Below are positions 34,412 to 43,997 of a DNA stretch of 64,000 bases, piece after piece. This stretch comes from Chryseolinea serpens. Its GTDB lineage: Bacteria > Bacteroidota > Bacteroidia > Cytophagales > Cyclobacteriaceae. Position numbers and translations under genes: made by a program. Below the pieces are notes generated by a model that saw nothing but the letters and a program-made list of their open reading frames with translations, was not told the origin of the DNA and ran no database searches. Position 1 is the stretch's first letter. Every line of letters starts with the position of its first letter. The stretch lies in the NCBI RefSeq assembly GCF_900129725.1, contig NZ_FQWQ01000006.1, positions 434,001 through 498,000 of the forward strand. The letters run 5' to 3'.

Positions 34412-35677
34412 TCATTCATAGAGCACACCATCCTTCATCACCCATTTCACCTGGCGCAGATCCGAAATGTTTTTGGACGGGTCGCCGGCCACGACAAGAA
34501 TATCGGCTTTTAAATTTTCCTTGATCTTTCCCACTTCTTTGTCGAGGTGAAATGCTTTGGCGTTTATGCTGGTGGCGGAGCGCAGAACATCCAAGGGGTT
34601 CATGCCATAGGCCACCATCAGCTCAAGCTCATAGGCATTTTGACCATGCGCGAAAACACCCACGTCGCCGCCCGCGAGGATCACAACGCCAGCCTTGAGC
34701 GCATCCTGAAACGTTTGACGTTTTTGCACAAGCCGTTCGGGCTCCGGCTGTGAATCTTTTTTCCACCCGCGATACTGCGCAATCGAAGCCCCCGCCGCCA
34801 GTGTTGGGCAGAGTGCTACACCTTTTTCTTTCATGAGCCTGAAAACTTCCGGTGTTCCATCATCGCCGTGTTCGATGGTTTCCACGCCCGCCAGGACCGC
34901 CCGTCGCATGCCTTCGGCGGTTGACGCGTGGGCGACTACCGGGCGGCCGCTGCTTTTGGCGGTCTCTACGATCAGCTTAAGTTCTTCCACGGAAAATGTT
35001 GGTTGGGTTTCGCCTTTCAGACCCCAGCGATAGTCGGCGTATACTTTGACGATATCGGCGCCCTTGCCAATCTGGTCCCTGACGACCTGGATCAGGTTGG
35101 AGCCGTCGGCTTGTTCGGCGCCCAGCATCACCGTGAAGTCGGTGTCAAATCCTTTGGGGCCATAGCTTCCCGTGGCCACAATGGCGCGACCGGCCACAAG
35201 CATGCGGGGGCCCGGGATGATGTTTTGGTTGATGGCTTGTTTCAACCCCACATCGGCATAGCCGGCACCTTCCGAGCCTAGGTCACGCACCGTAGTGAAA
35301 CCAGCACGTAATGTTTTTTCGGCGTGAACCGTGGCGCGGGCTACGCGCAGGGCGTCGGATTCTTTGAGCACCTGGTCGTCCCACGGGGTTTCGTTGTAGG
35401 GATGGAGAAGCAAATGCGAGTGGCCTTCAATGAGCCCGGGCAGGAGGGTGCAGCCGGGTAGCTTCAACGTGGTGGCGTCGGGGGGGAGGTTGAGTTGGGA
35501 TGGGGCTCCTGCGGCCGTAATTTTATCGCCGGTGACCACGACCACCCAGCCGCTGTGCAGTTGTTCGCCGTCGAAAACGCGGTCGGGTTCGAGAATATAT
35601 TTTTGTTGGGCGTGAACGGCAAGCGCCAACCAGAAACCAACGGCGGCCAGTATTGTTTTAGCTAAAGGGTTTTTCAT
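34412..35677 (-). CDS. Exported amidohydrolase (imidazolonepropionase-like)
   Basis: A 421-residue metal-dependent hydrolase with a signal peptide (residues 1-23, ending VHAQ). Metal ligands: HSH in LIEGHSHLLLHP (His86, His88), a Lys in IVKVYADYRW, His in VAHASTAEGMRRAV and EHGDDG, and the late Asp in ILAGGDVGVFAHG. The family removes acyl or cyclises peptides (Xaa-Pro dipeptidase-like and imidazolonepropionase-like members). The substrate cannot be told. Start and stop spacing fit. It is convergent with the TPR-like gene and divergent from the PD40 protein. Confidence 0.88.
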   Translation of the reverse strand: MKNPLAKTILAAVGFWLALAVHAQQKYILEPDRVFDGEQLHSGWVVVVTGDKITAAGAPSQLNLPPDATTLKLPGCTLLPGLIEGHSHLLLHPYNETPWDDQVLKESDALRVARATVHAEKTLRAGFTTVRDLGSEGAGYADVGLKQAINQNIIPGPRMLVAGRAIVATGSYGPKGFDTDFTVMLGAEQADGSNLIQVVRDQIGKGADIVKVYADYRWGLKGETQPTFSVEELKLIVETAKSSGRPVVAHASTAEGMRRAVLAGVETIEHGDDGTPEVFRLMKEKGVALCPTLAAGASIAQYRGWKKDSQPEPERLVQKRQTFQDALKAGVVILAGGDVGVFAHGQNAYELELMVAYGMNPLDVLRSATSINAKAFHLDKEVGKIKENLKADILVVAGDPSKNISDLRQVKWVMKDGVLYE

Positions 35678-35702
35678 GATTAAAAGGTAACTTTAATTGC
35701 AG

Positions 35703-36584
35703 ATGCTTACAACACTTTCTATGTTCAGGATATTCGCTTTCATCTTTTTTATGTTTTGTAGCGGACTGGCCAACGCACAGCCCGGAACGGAAATTTATCT
35801 CTTCGACTTGTCGCTGGAGAAAGATCGCATCACCCTGGTGCAATCCAAAAACATTACCGACCGGCCCGGCTATGACAACCAGCCGTTCTTTCACCCAGAC
35901 AAAACCGTGTTGTACTACAGCGCCGCCGACACCGCCGGGCGAACCGACATCATCGAGTTTAACTACGCTACCCTCAGCCGTCGAAACATCACGCGAACGC
36001 CGGAAAAGGAATTTTCACCAACAGTTACCCCCGACAAAAAATTTCTCAGTTGCATCATCCAACGCGACGATGGCAAACAAGACCTTGGTAAATATCCCAT
36101 CGAAGGTGGCGCCCCCGTGGTGCTGATCGACAACCTGACGGTGGGCTATCACGCTTGGGAAAATGCTCAAAGCCTGGTGTTGTTTGTTTTGGGCGAGCCA
36201 CATACACTGCGCCGATATGCGGTGAATGATCATACCGATAAAGTCGTGGCCGAAAATATCGGCCGTTCGCTGCACAGCATCCCCAAATCGTCTGCGATAA
36301 GCTTTGTTCAAAAAACAGGCGACGATGCCTGGATCATCAAACGGCTTGAAAAAGACGGCACAGCCACCGAACTGGCGAAAACACTTCCAGGCCGCGAAGA
36401 CCTGACCTGGACACCCGACGGCCGGATTATTATGAGCGACGGGGAAAAATTATTTTTTATTCGTCCCGGTAAAGATGCCGTGTGGAAAGCCGTGGAGATC
36501 AACACGTCACTGCCCCTGAAAGGAATTACCCGGCTGGCGGTGAATGCCAAAGGCGACAAAATGGCGATCGTGGTTTCGGAATGA
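35703..36584 (+). CDS. Secreted PD40 / TolB-like beta-propeller protein
   Basis: About 293 residues from the ATG at 35703; the ATG at 35721 (MFRIFAFIFFMFCSGLANAQ) is an equally good start for a signal peptide. The mature part has PD40-like blades: QPFFHPDKTVLYYSAADTAGRTDI, SPTVTPDKKFLSCIIQRDDG, LTWTPDGRIIMSDGEKL. These look like TolB-type propellers. The gene pair with the exported amidohydrolase shares one 25-base divergent promoter zone, so the two may work on the same substrate. Confidence 0.75.
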   Translation: MLTTLSMFRIFAFIFFMFCSGLANAQPGTEIYLFDLSLEKDRITLVQSKNITDRPGYDNQPFFHPDKTVLYYSAADTAGRTDIIEFNYATLSRRNITRTPEKEFSPTVTPDKKFLSCIIQRDDGKQDLGKYPIEGGAPVVLIDNLTVGYHAWENAQSLVLFVLGEPHTLRRYAVNDHTDKVVAENIGRSLHSIPKSSAISFVQKTGDDAWIIKRLEKDGTATELAKTLPGREDLTWTPDGRIIMSDGEKLFFIRPGKDAVWKAVEINTSLPLKGITRLAVNAKGDKMAIVVSE

Positions 36585-36636
36585 AAGGCGCAACGGCCGT
36601 GAATTATTTTTACCTTGGCGCCCTGAAAAAATAAGG

Positions 36637-37272
36637 ATGCAGCACAAAATCAAACACATTGCCATCAGCGGCAACATCGGCTCGGGGAAGACCACGTTGG
36701 TGGAAAAACTTTCCAAACATTATAACTGGATACCGGTCTACGAGTCGGCGGACAACAATCCTTATCTGAAAGATTTCTATGAGGACATGACCCGGTGGGC
36801 ATTCCACCTCCAAATTTATTTTCTTAACAGCCGCTTCAAACAGGTGACGTCCATCAAAGACAGCGACCGTACCATCGTGCAGGATCGCACCATCTATGAA
36901 GACGCTTCTATTTTTGCAGCCAATCTCCACGAAAGCGGCCACATCGCCGAACGTGACTACCAGAACTACCTCGACATTTTCAACTCGATGGTAAACTTTG
37001 TGCATCCCCCGGACCTACTCATCTATTTGAGAGCCGACATTCCCAAGCTGGTGCAACAAATTCAAAAACGCGGCCGTGAATACGAATACTCCATGAGCCT
37101 GGACTATCTCCGGAAACTGAATACACACTACGAGCAATGGATCAGTAACTACACGTTGGGTAGACTGCTCATTATCGACGTGAACAACCTGGATTTCGTG
37201 GAGCGCATCGAGGACTTCGCGTTTATTATCGGGAAGATGGAGCTGGAGCTGAACAATTTGTTCGAGATGTAA
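36637..37272 (+). CDS. Deoxynucleoside kinase
   Basis: About 211 residues from the ATG at 36637. The P-loop is ISGNIGSGKTTLVEKL, with the DRS-like DRTIYEDASIFAANLH and the lid-like RGREYEYSMSLDYLRKLNTHYE. These match dNK (deoxyadenosine/deoxyguanosine kinase-like), which phosphorylates deoxynucleosides with ATP. A near-match -7 element TACCTTGG is at 36611-36618. Overall length fits the dNK family. The gene stands alone, convergent with an EamA transporter gene. Confidence 0.91.
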   Translation: MQHKIKHIAISGNIGSGKTTLVEKLSKHYNWIPVYESADNNPYLKDFYEDMTRWAFHLQIYFLNSRFKQVTSIKDSDRTIVQDRTIYEDASIFAANLHESGHIAERDYQNYLDIFNSMVNFVHPPDLLIYLRADIPKLVQQIQKRGREYEYSMSLDYLRKLNTHYEQWISNYTLGRLLIIDVNNLDFVERIEDFAFIIGKMELELNNLFEM

Positions 37273-37293
37273 CTTCGCCCCAAAGACATTCAT

Positions 37294-38208
37294 CTATTTT
37301 TTCTTCATGCTAATCATGAGCACCCCCGCGAGGATCAGCACGGTGCCGGCGATCTGCAAAGCGTGAATGGGCTCCTGTAGAAAGAAATAGGCCTGCAAGA
37401 TCGTAGACACCGGTCCAATGCTTCCCACAATGGCCGCGTTGTTCGACCCCACGCGTTTAATGCCCCAGGTGACGAGATAAGAAGGAATGACCGTGCCCAG
37501 AATGGCCATGAGCAAACTATAGAGATAAGTAGAACCATCCTGATCCCACAGTGAATTGGATGACGTCACAAAAAAGTGAAGCAACACGGCAGCTGCCGCA
37601 AAGCTCATAGCATAGCTGTTAAACTTGGCTGCGCCCACCGAAGGAATGAGTCGCCCGCTGCCGACGATGTACATGGCGTAGGTGATGGCACACATAAAGA
37701 TGAGCAGGGCTCCTTTGTAAAAATCACCGGACGCGTCTTCCACATGGGCTTCTCCCCAAAAGGCAATGAGTAAGCCACTATAGGTAATGAGCAGTGCCAG
37801 CCATTGCCGAACGCTGATCGTTGACCGGAACACCAACGCCGACATGAGCAGCACGAAGGTAGGATAGATGAAGAGCACGAGCCGTTCGATGCCTGCCGAA
37901 ATATATTTCAGCCCCATAAAGTCCAGCAAGCTGCTCACGTAATAGCCGAGGCATCCCACCAGGGCAATGCCCAACCATTGTTTGCCCGTGAACTTTACGT
38001 TGTCACTTTTTTGGGACGACACAAACGCAGACACGATAAAGAACGGAAGCGAAAAAAGCATCCGCAGCGCCAGCAGGGTGATGGCATCCACCGGCGCCTC
38101 GCGATAGGCGAGCTTGACAAAGATGGCTTTGGTGGAAAAGAAAATCGAGCCCAGTAAGCAAATAACAATTCCGCCGATAAAGTAGGCGTACGATTTCTTG
38201 TCGGACAT
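37294..38208 (-). CDS. EamA family (DMT) transporter
   Basis: A 304-residue protein with ten helices in two EamA repeats. Motifs: GIVICLLGSIFFSTKAIFVKLAYREAPVDAI, SAGIERLVLFIYPTFVLLMSALVF, and the second repeat with SIGPVSTILQAYFFLQEPIHALQIAGTVLI. Members export amino acids or other small molecules. Two bases separate the start from the stop of the aminotransferase gene, which is read first, so the two may be co-transcribed; a link to the amino acid that the aminotransferase handles is possible. Confidence 0.9.
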   Translation of the reverse strand: MSDKKSYAYFIGGIVICLLGSIFFSTKAIFVKLAYREAPVDAITLLALRMLFSLPFFIVSAFVSSQKSDNVKFTGKQWLGIALVGCLGYYVSSLLDFMGLKYISAGIERLVLFIYPTFVLLMSALVFRSTISVRQWLALLITYSGLLIAFWGEAHVEDASGDFYKGALLIFMCAITYAMYIVGSGRLIPSVGAAKFNSYAMSFAAAAVLLHFFVTSSNSLWDQDGSTYLYSLLMAILGTVIPSYLVTWGIKRVGSNNAAIVGSIGPVSTILQAYFFLQEPIHALQIAGTVLILAGVLMISMKKK

Positions 38209-38210
38209 GC

Positions 38211-39356
38211 TTAGCGCGATATCAACGTAGCAAATTTCTTCAAGTCTTTTTCCGTATTGTAAACATTGGGCGCTACGCGGATGGCATTGCCCCGGTACGA
38301 CACGTAGACATTGTTTTTGAGCAATTGGGTTTTGATCTTTTCAGGATCGTGCTGACCCAGCCGGATGCCGAACAAGTGTTTCGCGCGGTGGGCCTCATCT
38401 TCGATCAGAAACCCTTTTTCGCGCAGGGTTAGGATGGGCTCGCGGCTGATGTGGCCACAATACTCCTGGATATTGGACACGCCCCAACGGTTGAGCTGTT
38501 GGATGGATTTCAGCAGCATGGGCACCAACACAAAATTGCTGTGCTCGCCCACTTCATAGCGCAAGGCCCCTTCCTGGTAGGTGGATTGATAGTTGGTGAG
38601 TTGCGAGAATTGTTCACTATGCGCCCGGTTCAACCAGCTTTCTTCGATGGGCTTGCCATGATCGAAATATTCGCCATAGTACGCCAGGCCGGTCGAGTAG
38701 GGACCGAGCAACCATTTATATCCCGCACAAACCAATGCGTCGGGTTCAAAGGCTTGCATGTCGAAGGGCAAAGCGCCCACAGACTGGGTGCCGTCGACGA
38801 TGAGCACGGCGCCCACTTCGCGGGTGCGCCGGCGGATGGCGGCAAGGTCGAACAACGTCCCGTCCACCCAATGAACGTGGCCCAGGGCGACGGCTTTTGT
38901 ATTGATATCGATGGCGTCGAGAATGCGCTCGTTCCATTTTTGACCACGGCCCGTAAACGCCTCGGGGGGTGCGATGGATTTTAGTTGTGCACCGGTCTCT
39001 TCACACAGGCGATGCCACGGATAGTAGTTGCTGGGAAACTGCTCGGCGGCCACGATCATGTTGTCGCCGCGACCGATCTTGAGGTTGCGCGCCACGTTGG
39101 CCATGCCATAGGAAACGGAGGGGACGGTCACGATGCGTTTGGGGTCAGGCGCATGAATGAGCTTGGCAAATTCCTGTCGCAGCAATTCCGTGTCGTTGAA
39201 AAAGTCTTCGGGCTTGATAGAGGCCGGGTTGCGCTTGCGGCGCAGGTTGCGGATGCCCACCTTCTCGGCATCTTTCAATTGAGGAGACATGTAGCCGCAG
39301 TTGAGATACGTGATGCGCGGCGGCAAGGTGAAAGCAGAGCGTTTACAAGTGAGCAT
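38211..39356 (-). CDS. Class V aminotransferase / cysteine desulfurase-like PLP enzyme
   Basis: A 381-residue fold type I PLP protein. Asp188 (IVDGTQSVGA) and Lys214 (VCAGYKWLLGPYSTG) are the PLP ligands. Family motifs: TYLNCGYMSP at the start, PSVSYGMANVARNL in the middle. The family includes isopenicillin-N-epimerase-like enzymes and NifS-like desulfurases; no mobile Cys loop as in NifS is seen, so an epimerase or transaminase role is more likely. It lies just before the EamA gene on the same strand. Confidence 0.87.
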   Translation of the reverse strand: MLTCKRSAFTLPPRITYLNCGYMSPQLKDAEKVGIRNLRRKRNPASIKPEDFFNDTELLRQEFAKLIHAPDPKRIVTVPSVSYGMANVARNLKIGRGDNMIVAAEQFPSNYYPWHRLCEETGAQLKSIAPPEAFTGRGQKWNERILDAIDINTKAVALGHVHWVDGTLFDLAAIRRRTREVGAVLIVDGTQSVGALPFDMQAFEPDALVCAGYKWLLGPYSTGLAYYGEYFDHGKPIEESWLNRAHSEQFSQLTNYQSTYQEGALRYEVGEHSNFVLVPMLLKSIQQLNRWGVSNIQEYCGHISREPILTLREKGFLIEDEAHRAKHLFGIRLGQHDPEKIKTQLLKNNVYVSYRGNAIRVAPNVYNTEKDLKKFATLISR

Positions 39357-39379
39357 GGGAAACGTTGAACGATATTTGA

Positions 39380-39589
39380 TTACGATTTAAATCGATTATA
39401 GAGAAACAAGATCAGTGACAGCAGCAGGCTGATGAGGATGCTGGTGGTGAGCGGAAAATAAAATTTAAAATTTCCCCGCTCCACGGAAATGTCGCCGGGA
39501 AGTTTGCCCAAAGGGAACTTGTTGGCATAGGTTAGGATGAGTCCTACCGCGATGCAGACGATGCCTATTATGATCAGCAATTTGCCCAT
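39380..39589 (-). CDS. DUF2905 family small membrane protein
   Basis: A 69-residue protein with two helices: LLIIIGIVCIAVGLILTYANKFPLGKLPGDI and a second helix SILISLLLSLILFLY, with the intervening FPLGKLPGDISVERGNFKFYFPL. This pattern is DUF2905, widespread and uncharacterised. It lies 23 bases before the aminotransferase gene on the same strand. Confidence 0.9.
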   Translation of the reverse strand: MGKLLIIIGIVCIAVGLILTYANKFPLGKLPGDISVERGNFKFYFPLTTSILISLLLSLILFLYNRFKS

Positions 39590-39642
39590 ATTAAAAATTT
39601 CTTCTCAACTTGGAGCCTCAAACCGCGACTTTGTCACGAAGC

Positions 39643-40350
39643 ATGCCAGGAAAGCTATACCTCATCCCCAACGTCATTGCCGACGACACGCAGAACGTGG
39701 TGATAACGGCCCAGGTCCGGAACGAGTTGCCCCACATTGTTCACTTTCTGGCCGAAGATATACGCACGGCCCGACGATACCTAAGCAGCCTGAAGATTTA
39801 TGAGTCCATCGAGCCACTGCATTTTGGTGTGCTCAACAAGGACACCAAGCCCCTGGAGTTGGAGCAATTGTTCGACCCCATCACCCAGGGTCACGACCTG
39901 GGGGTCATTTCAGAATCGGGTTGCCCGGGCGTGGCCGACCCCGGGGCGCTGGCGGTGAAGTATGCACACGATCGCGGTATCCGGGTAGTGCCGCTGGTGG
40001 GCCCGTCGTCGTTGTTGCTGGCGTTGATGGCCTCGGGTCTGAATGGGCAGCGCTTTGCTTTTCAGGGCTATCTGCCCATCGATGCGCGTGAAGGCGCCAA
40101 GGCCGTGAAGGAATTTGAGAAGGAATCGCGGCAAAAGAACCAGACGCAGCTCTTTATTGAGACGCCCTACAGGAACAATGCTGTTTTTGAGGTGTTGATA
40201 AAAAATCTAAACCCGGAGACCCTGCTTTGCGTAGCGGTAGAGGTTACCGGCAAGGAGGAGTCCATCCTAACCCAGCCGGTCAGCCGGTGGCGCAAGACGA
40301 GCCCCACCTGGCCGAAGGCCCCGGCCATATTCCTCTTTTTAGCCATTTAA
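39643..40350 (+). CDS. RsmI-like tetrapyrrole-methylase-fold methyltransferase
   Basis: About 235 residues from the ATG at 39643. It has GKLYLIPNVIADD, a DLGVISESGCPGVADPGALAVKYA loop, VVPLVGPSSLLLALMASGLNGQRFAFQGYLP, and ending EVTGKEESILTQPVSRW. These match the TP-methylase SAM-dependent family containing 16S rRNA methyltransferase RsmI (C1402 2'-O). In Bacteroidota a second, shorter RsmI-like protein of this type occurs; the exact target of this copy is not shown. The gene is divergent from DUF2905. Confidence 0.85.
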   Translation: MPGKLYLIPNVIADDTQNVVITAQVRNELPHIVHFLAEDIRTARRYLSSLKIYESIEPLHFGVLNKDTKPLELEQLFDPITQGHDLGVISESGCPGVADPGALAVKYAHDRGIRVVPLVGPSSLLLALMASGLNGQRFAFQGYLPIDAREGAKAVKEFEKESRQKNQTQLFIETPYRNNAVFEVLIKNLNPETLLCVAVEVTGKEESILTQPVSRWRKTSPTWPKAPAIFLFLAI

Positions 40351-40393
40351 TTCGATTGATTTGGTAGACTTTTTTCTTTTTCAATAATCGCTC

Positions 40394-40401
40394 TAAATTT
40401 G
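40394..40401 (+). promoter_or_regulatory. -7 promoter element of metK
   Basis: TAAATTTG, a perfect match, 61 bases before the ATG at 40462. The leader would be about 57 bases; I see no SAM riboswitch fold in it. Confidence 0.6.
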
Positions 40402-40461
40402 CGATTCGAAATTTTTCAAAACAGTCCTTAAATCTATAAACACTTTAATCCAAAAATCCTT

Positions 40462-41718
40462 ATGCCGTATTTATTCACCTCAGAGTCCGTTTCGGAAGGG
40501 CACCCCGACAAAGTAGCCGACCAGATCTCGGACGCACTTATTGACTACTTCTTAGCCTACGACCCCAATTCCAAGGTGGCTTGTGAAACCCTGGTAACTA
40601 CCGGACAGGTCGTATTGGCCGGCGAGGTGAAATCTGAGGCATACCTGGATGTGCAGGACATCGCCCGCGAAGTGATCCGCAAGATCGGCTACACCAAAAG
40701 CGAATACATGTTCGAAGCCAATTCGTGCGGTATCCTTTCGGCTATCCACGAACAATCGCCCGACATCAACCAGGGCGTTGAGCGCAAGAAGAAAGAAGAC
40801 CAAGGCGCCGGCGACCAAGGTATGATGTTCGGTTATGCTACCAACGAAACCGACAACTACATGCCGCTGCCGTTGGACCTGGCCCATGCCCTGCTCCGTG
40901 AAATGGCCGCTATCCGCAGAGAAGGCAAGGTAATGACCTACCTCCGCCCCGATGCCAAGTCGCAAGTGACCATCGAATACAGCGACGACAACAAACCCCA
41001 GCGCATCGACACCATCGTGGTATCTACCCAGCACGATGATTTCGCAAAGGATTCGGTGATGCTGAAGCAGATCAAAGAAGATGTGATCAACATCGTTGTT
41101 CCCCGCATCAAGAAAAAGCTCCCGAAACGCGTTCAAAATCTTTTTGGCGCCGACATCAACTATCACGTGAACCCCACCGGCAAGTTTGTGATCGGCGGTC
41201 CTCACGGCGACACCGGTTTGACCGGCCGTAAGATCATCGTAGATACCTATGGTGGCAAAGGCGCTCACGGTGGTGGAGCCTTCTCCGGTAAAGATCCTTC
41301 TAAAGTAGACCGCTCGGCAGCCTACGCCACCCGTCACATTGCCAAGAACCTGGTAGCGGCCGGCGTGTGCGACGAAGTGTTGGTGCAGGTAGCTTACGCC
41401 ATTGGCGTGGCACAACCCGTTGGTTTGTATGTGAACACCTATGGCACAGCCAAAGTGGGACAAAGCGATGGCGAGATCGCCAAGCGTGTGGCCAAGATCT
41501 TTGACATGCGCCCTTACTTCATCGAGCAACGCTTTAGCCTGAGAACCCCGATCTACGCCGAAACGGCTGCTTATGGTCACATGGGCCGCGAGCCGAAAGT
41601 GGTAGAGAAGATCTTCAACAAAGGCAAGAAGAGCGAGAAGAAAGTGAAAGTAGAATTGTTCCCCTGGGAAAAATTAGACTTCGTCGATACTGTTAAGAAA
41701 GCTTTCAAAATCGCGTAA
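40462..41718 (+). CDS. metK: S-adenosylmethionine synthetase MetK
   Basis: MetK makes SAM from ATP and methionine. Its 418 residues show [22 protein letters not shown] at the N-terminus, [16 protein letters not shown] as an ATP motif, and [34 protein letters not shown] for the P-loop and Mg/K sites. Length is normal, plus a Lys-rich insert near the end ([12 protein letters not shown]). It supplies SAM for methyltransferases such as the PKS partner. A terminator follows. Confidence 0.98.
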   Translation: MPYLFTSESVSEGHPDKVADQISDALIDYFLAYDPNSKVACETLVTTGQVVLAGEVKSEAYLDVQDIAREVIRKIGYTKSEYMFEANSCGILSAIHEQSPDINQGVERKKKEDQGAGDQGMMFGYATNETDNYMPLPLDLAHALLREMAAIRREGKVMTYLRPDAKSQVTIEYSDDNKPQRIDTIVVSTQHDDFAKDSVMLKQIKEDVINIVVPRIKKKLPKRVQNLFGADINYHVNPTGKFVIGGPHGDTGLTGRKIIVDTYGGKGAHGGGAFSGKDPSKVDRSAAYATRHIAKNLVAAGVCDEVLVQVAYAIGVAQPVGLYVNTYGTAKVGQSDGEIAKRVAKIFDMRPYFIEQRFSLRTPIYAETAAYGHMGREPKVVEKIFNKGKKSEKKVKVELFPWEKLDFVDTVKKAFKIA

Positions 41719-41741
41719 GCATCTTCGATATTCATAGAAGA

Positions 41742-41772
41742 AGAGGTTGCCGGATGGCAGCCTCTTTTTTTT
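41742..41772 (+). terminator. Rho-independent terminator of metK
   Basis: Arms AGAGGTTGCC and GGCAGCCTCT, complementary with one G-T pair, loop GGAT, then a run of eight T. Strong terminator. Confidence 0.85.
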
Positions 41773-41907
41773 GCCTATCCTTCACCCAGTCCGTGTGTGT
41801 TTGTGCTCCTGTTGAATGACCATTGAAACCGCCATTTTACGAACTCTTCCCAAAACGAAATGGAGGAATGCTTTTCCTTCCCTATCTTTCTTTCATAATC
41901 AAACACC

Positions 41908-43992
41908 GTGAAAAAAATTCTACTCTTTAGTTTTCCAATACTGTCCGCCAGCCTTGCTTTTGCTCAGGAACCTGCAACCCCTTCCGTGCAAACGGATACG
42001 ACAAAAATCCTGAATGAGGTGGTCGTGCAAGCCTATGTATACGACCGGCCCATGAGCGAAGTGCCCGCCGCGGTGGGCGTGGTGTCTACCAAAGACCTCG
42101 AGCGCTTTAGCAATACGTCTATTCTCCCCGCGGTGAACACCATACCGGGCGTGCGCATGGAAGAGCGGTCGCCTGGAAGCTATCGCTTTAGCATCCGCGG
42201 CAGTTTGCTTCGTTCGCCGTTTGGTGTGCGCAATGTGAAAATGTATTGGAATGGTTTGCCGCTCACGGATGGTGGAGGCAATACCTATTTGAATCTGATC
42301 GACTTCAATGCCATCACCAACGCCGAGATCATCAAAGGTCCGGGCGGAAGCCTGTATGGCGCCGGTACGGGCGGTGTAATGTTGTTGACAAAACAGATCG
42401 AACCGCTTCCGCAGCTGCAATTTTCGGCCATGGGGGGAAGCTATGGTTTGCAACGGTATCAGTTGTCGGCTTCGGGTGGATCGGATAAAGTAAAGGCATC
42501 GGTACAATTTGCGCATCAGCAATCGGATGGATACCGGCAGCAGACGGCCATGCGTCGTGATGCGGTGAATGCGGACCTTGCCTTCAAGATAAATTCAAAG
42601 AGCACATTGTCGGCTACGATTTTTTACACGGACCTTTTTTATGAAACACCGGGTGGCCTCACCAAAGCACAGTTCGAACAGGACCCAAGCATGGCGCGAC
42701 CCACTACCCCGGCAGCTAAGGGAGCCGTCGATCAAAAGGCCGCGGTCTACAACAAAACAGCCTATACCGGTTTGGTGTATGACTATGCCTGGAATAGCCG
42801 CTGGTCTATTAAGACTGCGGCCTATGGCTCGATCACAGATTTCAAAAACCCCACGATCCGAAACTTTGAAAAGCGCCATGAAGACAACGTTGGCGGGCGC
42901 GTCACTACCCAATATAATTTCGACAAGGAAAAATGGAATGGGAAGATCTCATTCGGCGGTGAGTATCAATACTTTTATTCACCGGTAAAAGTATACGACA
43001 ACAACCTCGGCGTCGCTGGCAACATCCAATCGGACGACAAATTGAAGTCCAATCAGCTCCTCGCCTTTGCGCAAGCCGACCTGGAGTTGCCCGGCGATCT
43101 TTTCCTGACATTGGGAGGAAGCATGAACTTTTTGAAATACGACTATGCGTCGCTCATTGCTACGCCGGTGATCAACCAGGAGCGCAAGTTCGATCCCGTA
43201 TTTTCACCCCGCGTCGCCCTGTTAAAAAAATTGACGCACACCCTTTCTGTGTATGGCAGCGTGAGCAAAGGCTTCTCACCACCCTCCCTGGCTGAAGTGC
43301 GTCCTTCGACCGGAAATTATAACAACAGCCTGAACCCCGAGCGCGGCCTCAGCTATGAAGTGGGCCTCCGCGGCAGCGTGCTCAATCGCCAGGTTTCCTA
43401 CGATCTGACGGCGTACGACTTCCGTTTGGATGAAACCATTGTGATCCAACGCACGCCCGATGGCGCCGATTATTTTGTGAACGCCGGCAGAACTTCTCAA
43501 CGCGGACTTGAAGCCACACTTTCGTGGATGCCAACGCTGGGTGCCGACCAAGCCGTGTCCTACTTGCGCGTGTGGGGAAGTTATACTTACAACCACTATC
43601 GCTTTTCCGACTATGTGCAAGACGGTAAGGATTATTCCGGCAATCAACTCACGGGCGTGGCGCCAAACATCGGGCTCATCGGCGTTGATCTGACTGTGAA
43701 GAAATTTTACACGAACATCACCACGAGCTTCACGGACGATATTCCATTGAATGACGCCAACAGCGAGTTCGCCAAATCGTACGTATTGTTAGGCGGCCGT
43801 ATTGGTTACCGGGCGATGCTCACCCGGAATTTCCCGTTCGAGGTCTTCTGTGGCATTGACAATGCGCTGAACAAGACCTATAGCCTCGGCAACGACTTGA
43901 ATGCTGTGGGCGGTAGATTTTATAATGCCGCTGCCCCGCGAAATTATTATGGAGGCATTCGCATCAAGCCACTTCTGAAAAAAGGATCGTAG
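41908..43992 (+). CDS. TonB-dependent outer-membrane receptor, FecA-like
   Basis: A 694-residue receptor with GTG start and a signal peptide (KKILLFSFPILSASLAFAQ). TonB box-like NEVVVQAYVYDRPMSEVPAAVGVV, plug with NTIPGVRMEERSPGSYRFSIRGSLLRSPFGVRNVKMYWNG, and a barrel ending near aromatic residues. The plug segment resembles Fe-siderophore or citrate receptors (FecA/FhuA type). The fructosamine-kinase-family gene begins five bases after the stop, so the two form an operon. No FecR/FecI pair is near. Substrate: probably an iron chelate, not proven. Confidence 0.9.
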   Translation: MKKILLFSFPILSASLAFAQEPATPSVQTDTTKILNEVVVQAYVYDRPMSEVPAAVGVVSTKDLERFSNTSILPAVNTIPGVRMEERSPGSYRFSIRGSLLRSPFGVRNVKMYWNGLPLTDGGGNTYLNLIDFNAITNAEIIKGPGGSLYGAGTGGVMLLTKQIEPLPQLQFSAMGGSYGLQRYQLSASGGSDKVKASVQFAHQQSDGYRQQTAMRRDAVNADLAFKINSKSTLSATIFYTDLFYETPGGLTKAQFEQDPSMARPTTPAAKGAVDQKAAVYNKTAYTGLVYDYAWNSRWSIKTAAYGSITDFKNPTIRNFEKRHEDNVGGRVTTQYNFDKEKWNGKISFGGEYQYFYSPVKVYDNNLGVAGNIQSDDKLKSNQLLAFAQADLELPGDLFLTLGGSMNFLKYDYASLIATPVINQERKFDPVFSPRVALLKKLTHTLSVYGSVSKGFSPPSLAEVRPSTGNYNNSLNPERGLSYEVGLRGSVLNRQVSYDLTAYDFRLDETIVIQRTPDGADYFVNAGRTSQRGLEATLSWMPTLGADQAVSYLRVWGSYTYNHYRFSDYVQDGKDYSGNQLTGVAPNIGLIGVDLTVKKFYTNITTSFTDDIPLNDANSEFAKSYVLLGGRIGYRAMLTRNFPFEVFCGIDNALNKTYSLGNDLNAVGGRFYNAAAPRNYYGGIRIKPLLKKGS

Positions 43993-43997
43993 CGATT

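Noticed and set aside
40402-40461. A SAM riboswitch in the metK leader
   Set aside because: The leader from the -7 element to the ATG is only about 60 bases, A/T-rich and without a stable stem pair, too short for known SAM riboswitch classes.
40552-41580. A 342-codon open frame on the minus strand opposite metK
   Set aside because: It is the complement of a conserved enzyme gene and its protein has no recognisable domain.
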